Below are positions 39,557 through 41,501 of a DNA stretch of 41,501 nt, one piece after another. The stretch is taken from contig NZ_QFQZ01000040.1 of NCBI RefSeq assembly GCF_003243465.1, positions 1 to 41,501 on the forward strand. Direction: 5' to 3'. The stretch comes from Caulobacter segnis (GTDB taxonomy: Bacteria; Pseudomonadota; Alphaproteobacteria; Caulobacterales; Caulobacteraceae). The notes under the pieces are model-generated. The model saw only the letters and a program-made list of their open reading frames with translations. It was not told where the DNA came from and ran no database searches. The position numbers and the translations under genes were made by a program. Each line of letters opens with the position of its first letter. The first letter of the stretch is position 1.

Positions 39557-39976
39557 TTACCCCGCCTTCTCGGTCTTGCCCTTGGCGTCCTTGTCGGTCG
39601 CGGTCGAGGCCGTCGATGGCGCGGTCGCGCCGCACTGGATGCCGAGATAGGACCACTTCACGTCGGTCAGCTGGCGTCCGCACTGGGTGTTCTTGCCGCG
39701 GTCGGTCCCGCGCAGCGACACCGCCACGCCCTTGGACAGATCCGGCGCCGGGCTGGCGGAGCTGATGTCGTAATATCCGCCGCCACGCCCCTTCACCACG
39801 AGGCAGTTGGTCTTCTCGACCGGGCGGACGCAGCCGGAAGCCGTCACTGGCGTGCCTTCCACGACCACCTGGTTGGCCTGCGCGACCTTTGTCTTCGCGC
39901 CGCCGTCACTGCAACCAGCCAAACCAAACGCTACTAGACCGGCCGCCGCGGCGGCCCCTACGAACCATACCCGCAT
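39557..39976 (-). CDS. Hypothetical lipoprotein
   Basis: The 139-residue product has a lipoprotein signal (MRVWFVGAAAAAGLVAFGLAGC, lipobox Cys22). The mature part has ASGCVRPVEKTNCLVVKGRGGGYYDISSASPAPDLSKGVAVSLRGTDRGKNTQCGRQLTDVKWSYLGIQC, where the cysteines occur in pairs and probably form disulphides. A Thr/Lys/Asp-rich tail follows. No family was recognised with certainty. The protein is likely periplasmic and attached to a membrane. The gene is opposite in direction to the next one. Confidence 0.75.
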   Translation of the reverse strand: MRVWFVGAAAAAGLVAFGLAGCSDGGAKTKVAQANQVVVEGTPVTASGCVRPVEKTNCLVVKGRGGGYYDISSASPAPDLSKGVAVSLRGTDRGKNTQCGRQLTDVKWSYLGIQCGATAPSTASTATDKDAKGKTEKAG

Positions 39977-40397
39977 ACGTTCCTCCGTATCGTTGGCTCC
40001 GCGAACGAAGCAACGGGAAGTCTGCGCCTCGTTTCAGAGAGCGGCAATCACATTTTTGACGCATTCGGAAAGACGGTCTGGCGTTTTCGACAAAGTCGAG
40101 AAAACTCGCCTTTCAGTTATCTGCGCCATTCTTCTTGCTGCGATGCAGCACAAAGATGCGACCCGATCTCATTCTTATCTCGAATACCGGCGTGACGACT
40201 GAGGACAAACAGGCATTCCAGAGCTTGACACCCAGGGAGACGACGGTCCCCAACGCGGAGATTTTCGGGCGCCGACATTAGACAACCGTCATTGACAGGA
40301 CGACGGCCTTGCTCCCATGAGACAGCCGCCGCCATCCGCTATCTGGCGGTTTCCGCTCTCTTTTCCGCGCTTTTCGCGCGCCATCCGAAGAGTTCCG
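39977..40397. other. 421-bp AT-richer non-coding region before fpr
   Basis: This is one of the least GC-rich stretches in the window and no coding frame with typical codon use was found. It contains two TTGACA words (40225-40230 and 40292-40297). The second is followed at 40311 by GCTCCCAT, a partial match to the Caulobacter vegetative -10 (GCTANAWC). A short hairpin CCGCCA/TGGCGG (near 40329-40349) is followed by TTTCC. The region must drive fpr and the divergent lipoprotein gene, and may hold a small RNA. Confidence 0.45.
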
Positions 40398-41225
40398 ATG
40401 ACGGCCGCCGCTCCCGCCGCTGCTCCTGTGAAGGACGCCCCCTATTTCGTCGAGACGGTGCTTTGGGTGAAGCACTGGACCGACCGGCTGTTCAGCTTCG
40501 CCATCACGCGTCCGGCCAGCTTCCGCTTCCGCTCGGGCGAGTTCGTGATGATCGGCCTGCCGCCACGCGAGGAGCTGGGCGAGAAGAAGCCGATCCTGCG
40601 CGCCTATTCGATCGGCTCGCCGTCGTTCGCCGAGGAGCTGGAGTTCTTCTCGATCAAGGTCCCGGACGGTCCGCTGACCTCGCGCCTGCAGCAGATCCAG
40701 GAAGGCGACGAGATCCTGTTGGGCAAAAAGCCGACCGGCACGCTCGTTCTGGACGCCGTCCGCCCGGGCAAGCGCCTCTTCCTGTTCGGCACGGGCACGG
40801 GCCTGGCGCCCTGGCTGTCGGTGGCCCGCGACCCGGACGCCTACAGCCGCTTCGAGCGGGTGATCGTCGCCCACGGCGTGCGCGAGGTGAAGGAGCTGGC
40901 CTATCGCGAGCTGTTCACCCACGACATCTTCGACGATCCGCTGGTCGGCGACGAGGCCCGCGCCCAGCTGGTCTACTATCCGACCGTGACCCGCGAGCCG
41001 TTCGAGCGCCAGGGCCGCTTCACCGACCTGATCGCCAGCGGCAAGCTGTTCAGCGACCTCGGGATCGAGGGCGGTAAGTTCGATCCCGAGCACGACCGCG
41101 CCATGCTGTGCGGCTCGATGGCCATGATCAAGGACACCGCCGCCATGCTCGAGGCCCAGGGCCTGAAGGAAGGCTCCAACGCCGAACCCGGCGACTTCGT
41201 CATCGAGCGGGCGTTCGTGGGGTAG
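40398..41225 (+). CDS. fpr: Ferredoxin-NADP reductase
   Basis: The 275-residue flavoprotein has the FAD motif RAYSIGSP (68-75), GPLTSRL (91-97), the NADP-binding GTGTGLAPWLS (131-141) and MLCGSMAMI, with a C-terminal FVIERAFVG that carries the terminal aromatic segment. This is the bacterial subclass I FPR, which exchanges electrons between NADPH and ferredoxin or flavodoxin for redox defence and biosynthesis. The frame is open from 40317; ATG 40398 is chosen as it opens the homologous region. Repeat DNA follows immediately after the stop. Confidence 0.95.
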   Translation: MTAAAPAAAPVKDAPYFVETVLWVKHWTDRLFSFAITRPASFRFRSGEFVMIGLPPREELGEKKPILRAYSIGSPSFAEELEFFSIKVPDGPLTSRLQQIQEGDEILLGKKPTGTLVLDAVRPGKRLFLFGTGTGLAPWLSVARDPDAYSRFERVIVAHGVREVKELAYRELFTHDIFDDPLVGDEARAQLVYYPTVTREPFERQGRFTDLIASGKLFSDLGIEGGKFDPEHDRAMLCGSMAMIKDTAAMLEAQGLKEGSNAEPGDFVIERAFVG

Positions 41226-41234
41226 CAGATAAAT

Positions 41235-41420
41235 CCCTCTCTCATGGAGAGAGGGAGGGGCCCGCGCCGTAGGCGTGGGAGGGTGAGTGGGTACGCCTTC
41301 TCAGAGCCAGACTCCGTCGAGCGAATTCAGCAACTCAACGAGATACGGCCTGGGACTTTCCCGGCCAACGGTGAAACCACTCACCCTCCCACCGCTTCGC
41401 GGCGGGCCCCTCCCTCTCTC
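41235..41420. repeat. 186-bp inverted repeat structure, family C
   Basis: A hairpin CCCTCTCTC/GAGAGAGGG (41235-41255) overlaps the left arm of a long inverted repeat. GAGAGAGGGAGGGGCCCGC (41247-41265) is perfectly complementary to 41402-41420, and GTGGGAGGGTGAGTGG (41275-41290) is perfectly complementary to 41377-41392. The 86-base centre is unpaired. The same AATCCCTCTCTC hairpin occurs at 22701-22722. It starts 9 bp after the fpr stop and could terminate transcription. Confidence 0.75.
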
Positions 41421-41501
41421 AAATGTTCAGACCGGGGACATCCGTGACAGGTGTTCGGAGACATCCGTGACGGTTGAGGATGATCAGATTGGCTGGTTGA
41501 G
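41421..41501. mobile_element. Possible insertion-sequence end at the window edge
   Basis: Two 12-bp direct repeats GACATCCGTGAC (41437-41448 and 41460-41471) each follow a TGTTC(A/G)GA word, giving related units of 25 and 20 bases. The pattern recalls the terminal regions of IS481-type insertion sequences in related bacteria. A GTG at 41467 opens a frame (TVEDDQIGWL) to the window end. The identification rests on memory of such ends, and the element body lies outside the window. Confidence 0.35.

Overview
The window is a GC-rich, gene-dense chromosomal segment of an alphaproteobacterium. Gene content, operon style (ATGA/TGATG stop-start overlaps), a petABC-type bc1 operon, a Trp-tRNA/secE/nusG cluster and the style of the intergenic palindromes all point to Caulobacter or a close Caulobacteraceae relative. 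The genus is inferred from recognition, not from a search. Most of the window is core housekeeping DNA. No prophage, CRISPR array or rRNA gene was seen.

Left part (1-12.9 kb): the 3' end of a MidA-type methyltransferase overlaps pgeF. Then come prs, a lipoprotein, rplY (L25), pth and a membrane-anchored TPR protein. A tightly overlapping three-gene signalling operon follows (6331-8596): an RsbQ-type alpha/beta hydrolase, a PAS-HisKA_2 histidine kinase and a single-domain response regulator. It looks like the Bacillus RsbQ-RsbP sensing pair with the phosphatase output replaced by a two-component output, and it is the most interesting system here. Next are a convergent pirin, ychF, two tandem dienelactone-hydrolase paralogues and a secreted protein resembling a retropepsin fold with altered active-site motifs.

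Middle part (12.9-30 kb): the cytochrome bc1 operon (petA-petB-petC, minus strand) ends in a strong terminator. trmL and a large TPR-FkbM methyltransferase follow. A DPM1-like glycosyltransferase and an ArnT-like glycosyltransferase are transcribed divergently from a 55-bp palindromic promoter region and may form a two-step polyprenyl-phosphate-sugar pathway. HMG-CoA lyase and a small lipoprotein come next. A long minus-strand run then reads cysS, an SDR, an SRPBCC protein, an IscU-like protein, yidD, thrS and a second family-2 glycosyltransferase.

Right part (29.5-41.5 kb): folE, a DUF817 membrane protein, stand-alone hisI overlapping a LysE exporter, a PhoD phosphatase, rluD with a GTG start, a secreted Gly/Tyr-rich protein, an ETHE1-like metallo-beta-lactamase-fold protein that has lost most metal ligands, a PaaI thioesterase, tRNA-Ser(CGA), nusG and secE (minus), tRNA-Trp(CCA), a lipoprotein, and ferredoxin-NADP reductase. 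The last 80 bases carry 12-bp direct repeats that may be the end of an insertion sequence.

The intergenic spaces hold at least three families of palindromic repeats: A at 1354-1401 and 2744-2792; B at 2412-2518 and 39435-39544; C at 22703-22722 and 41235-41420, with a similar cluster at 30126-30234. There are also five good intrinsic-terminator hairpins.
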